This document shows positions 41,535-42,592 of a stretch of DNA of 42,592 nucleotides, one piece after another. The translations under genes were made by a program, and so were the position numbers. The first letter of the stretch is position 1. Every line of letters starts with the position of its first letter. The stretch spans positions 1 to 42,592 of the forward strand of contig NZ_UTKY01000027.1 in assembly GCF_900583165.1 (NCBI RefSeq), given 5' to 3'. The DNA is from Pseudomonas viridiflava (GTDB taxonomy: Bacteria; Pseudomonadota; Gammaproteobacteria; Pseudomonadales; Pseudomonadaceae). The notes below the pieces were generated by a model. That model made no database searches and had not been told where the DNA came from. It saw only the letters and a program-made list of their open reading frames with translations.

Positions 41535-42029
41535 ATGTACGCTCCTTCTCTTCAGGACACCACCGCACCAGAAGGTATTTGCTACGGCTGCGGCGCCAGC
41601 AACCCTCACGGCCTGCACATCAAGAGTCGATGGGACACCGATGGCGTGCACCTGATCGCCGAACATTTGCCCGAAGCCCAGTACACCGGCTGGCCCGACC
41701 TGGTCTACGGCGGCCTGATCGCCATGCTGGTGGACTGCCATTCCAATTGGACGGCCATGGCCTATCACTACCGCGCCGAACAACGTGAGCCCGGCAGCCT
41801 GCCGCGTATCGACTGCGTGACCGGTAACTTGGGCATCAAATTCATCAAACCCACGCCCATGGGCATCACCCTGACCTTGCGCGCCCGCGTCGAAGGCGAC
41901 ATCGGACGCAAAAGCCGCGTGGTCTGCGAGGTGTACGCAGGGGAGGTGCTAACGGCGGTTGGCGACTCGGTCTTCGTGCGCGTCGACACCGGGCAGTTGG
42001 CCGCCGCCGCCCATGGTCGCGAGGGCTGA
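41535..42029 (+). CDS. PaaI-type hotdog thioesterase
   Basis: This 164-residue protein has the hotdog fold of PaaI-family acyl-CoA thioesterases (ICYGCGASNPHGLHIKSRW, YTGWPDLVYGGLIAMLVDCH, NLGIKFIKPTPMGITLTLRA). The N-terminal CxxCG-NPxGL signature is typical of one subgroup, and the region VYGGLIAMLVD holds the usual active-site acidic residue. AAGGA about eight bases upstream supports ATG 41535. The substrate is not known. Confidence 0.88.
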   Translation: MYAPSLQDTTAPEGICYGCGASNPHGLHIKSRWDTDGVHLIAEHLPEAQYTGWPDLVYGGLIAMLVDCHSNWTAMAYHYRAEQREPGSLPRIDCVTGNLGIKFIKPTPMGITLTLRARVEGDIGRKSRVVCEVYAGEVLTAVGDSVFVRVDTGQLAAAAHGREG

Positions 42030-42073
42030 TCCTGGTCTACATTGGTTGCCACCGCCAATCGAGGATTGCACCG

Positions 42074-42592
42074 ATGACTCGTCTCACCGCGAAAGACTTT
42101 GCTCCCGAACTGCTGGAACTCTACGACGGCTACGCCCACGGCAAGATCAATCGCCGCGAATTTCTCGACCGTGCCGCGCTGTTTACCTTTGGCGGTCTCA
42201 CCGCCTCGGCCCTGCTGGCGGCCCTGAGTCCCAACTACGCGCTGGCAGAACAAGTTAAATTCACCGACCCGGACATCATCGCCGACTACATCACCTACCC
42301 TTCGCCCAAGGGCAACGGCACGGTGCGCGGCTACCTGGTACGCCCAGCCAAAGCCGCAGGCAAACTGCCAGCCGTGGTGGTGGTGCACGAAAACCGTGGC
42401 CTGAACCCGTATATCGAAGATGTCGCCCGACGCCTGGCAAAAGCCGGCTTTATCGCACTGGCGCCAGATGGCCTGACCTCGGTGGGCGGCTACCCCGGCA
42501 ACGATGAAAAAGGCGTAGCACTGCAACAGACAGTCGATCCGACCAAACTGATGAACGACTTCTTCGCCGCCATCGAATGGCTGATGCACCAC
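42074..42592 (+). CDS. Dienelactone hydrolase-like protein (partial, 3' end cut)
   Basis: The frame is open from ATG 42074 to the window end, 173 codons. It starts with a probable twin-arginine or Sec-type leader (NRREFLDRAALFTFGGLTAS, ending near YALAEQ) and continues into an alpha/beta hydrolase of the dienelactone hydrolase family (KLPAVVVVHENRGLNPYIED, VARRLAKAGFIALAPDGL). HENRGL holds the conserved early glutamate; the catalytic Cys, Asp and His lie beyond the window. It begins 44 bases after the thioesterase stop and may share its transcript. Confidence 0.88.
   Translation, partial: MTRLTAKDFAPELLELYDGYAHGKINRREFLDRAALFTFGGLTASALLAALSPNYALAEQVKFTDPDIIADYITYPSPKGNGTVRGYLVRPAKAAGKLPAVVVVHENRGLNPYIEDVARRLAKAGFIALAPDGLTSVGGYPGNDEKGVALQQTVDPTKLMNDFFAAIEWLMHH

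Noticed and set aside
1..42592. CRISPR arrays, tRNA genes, prophage or insertion sequences
   Set aside because: The repeats seen are REP/REPIN palindromes without regular spacers; no cloverleaf, transposase or integrase is visible.

Overview
The window is a GC-rich chromosomal stretch from a Pseudomonas, most likely of the P. fluorescens group. The evidence is the gene content (a 521-residue Aer, a nitrate reductase fused to a flavoprotein, a YcaO protein with an added OsmC-like domain, a 500-residue ProP) and several classes of the REP/REPIN palindromes typical of that group. I see no rRNA, tRNA, CRISPR array, prophage or insertion sequence. It reads as metabolic, transport and signalling chromosome with about 31 protein-coding genes, the last one cut by the window edge.

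Left part (1-9 kb): a tandemly duplicated REP unit, an OsmC-YcaO fusion, the energy-taxis receptor Aer, a possible 3' remnant of a lost gene with a surviving terminator, an exported protein of unknown function, and the nitrite reductase genes nirB-nirD.

Nitrate block (6-13 kb): nirBD (minus strand) and nasA (plus strand) diverge. Each has a sigma-54-type -24/-12 promoter and a leader carrying a strong intrinsic terminator preceded by a hairpin with an A-x-x-G-x-x hexaloop that overlaps it. This is the architecture expected for antitermination by an ANTAR protein such as NasT. A possible NtrC site and a REPIN lie between the two promoters.

Middle (13-30 kb): a dCache chemoreceptor with an altered ligand motif, UV endonuclease UvsE, a DUF2231 membrane protein with a lipoprotein sorbosone-dehydrogenase-like protein, a hexuronate-type MFS transporter divergent from ProP, a GAF protein, a CHASE4-PAS-GGDEF-EAL protein, an AraC regulator divergent from an Fsr-type exporter, an orphan histidine kinase and a membrane diguanylate cyclase.

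Catabolic block (29.7-34.8 kb): an inositol-dehydrogenase-like oxidoreductase and a LacI regulator (minus strand) face an SDR, a PhyH-type Fe(II)/2-oxoglutarate dioxygenase and a periplasmic sugar-binding protein (plus strand). No ABC permease or ATPase is present. Three of its translation starts have AAnAAnAA motifs of the Hfq/Crc type, so this looks like a catabolite-controlled pathway for an unidentified sugar or cyclitol.

Right part (35-42.6 kb): a DUF2834 protein divergent from an XRE/MmyB-type regulator with a clear palindromic operator, an amidase-signature enzyme, a secreted NTF2-like protein, a MocR regulator divergent from an EamA exporter, a YceI protein, a PaaI-type thioesterase, and the start of a dienelactone-hydrolase-like gene. 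The NTF2-like gene and the hexuronate-type transporter 18 kb away share the same pair of operator-like sites in the same arrangement, which points to a common regulon.
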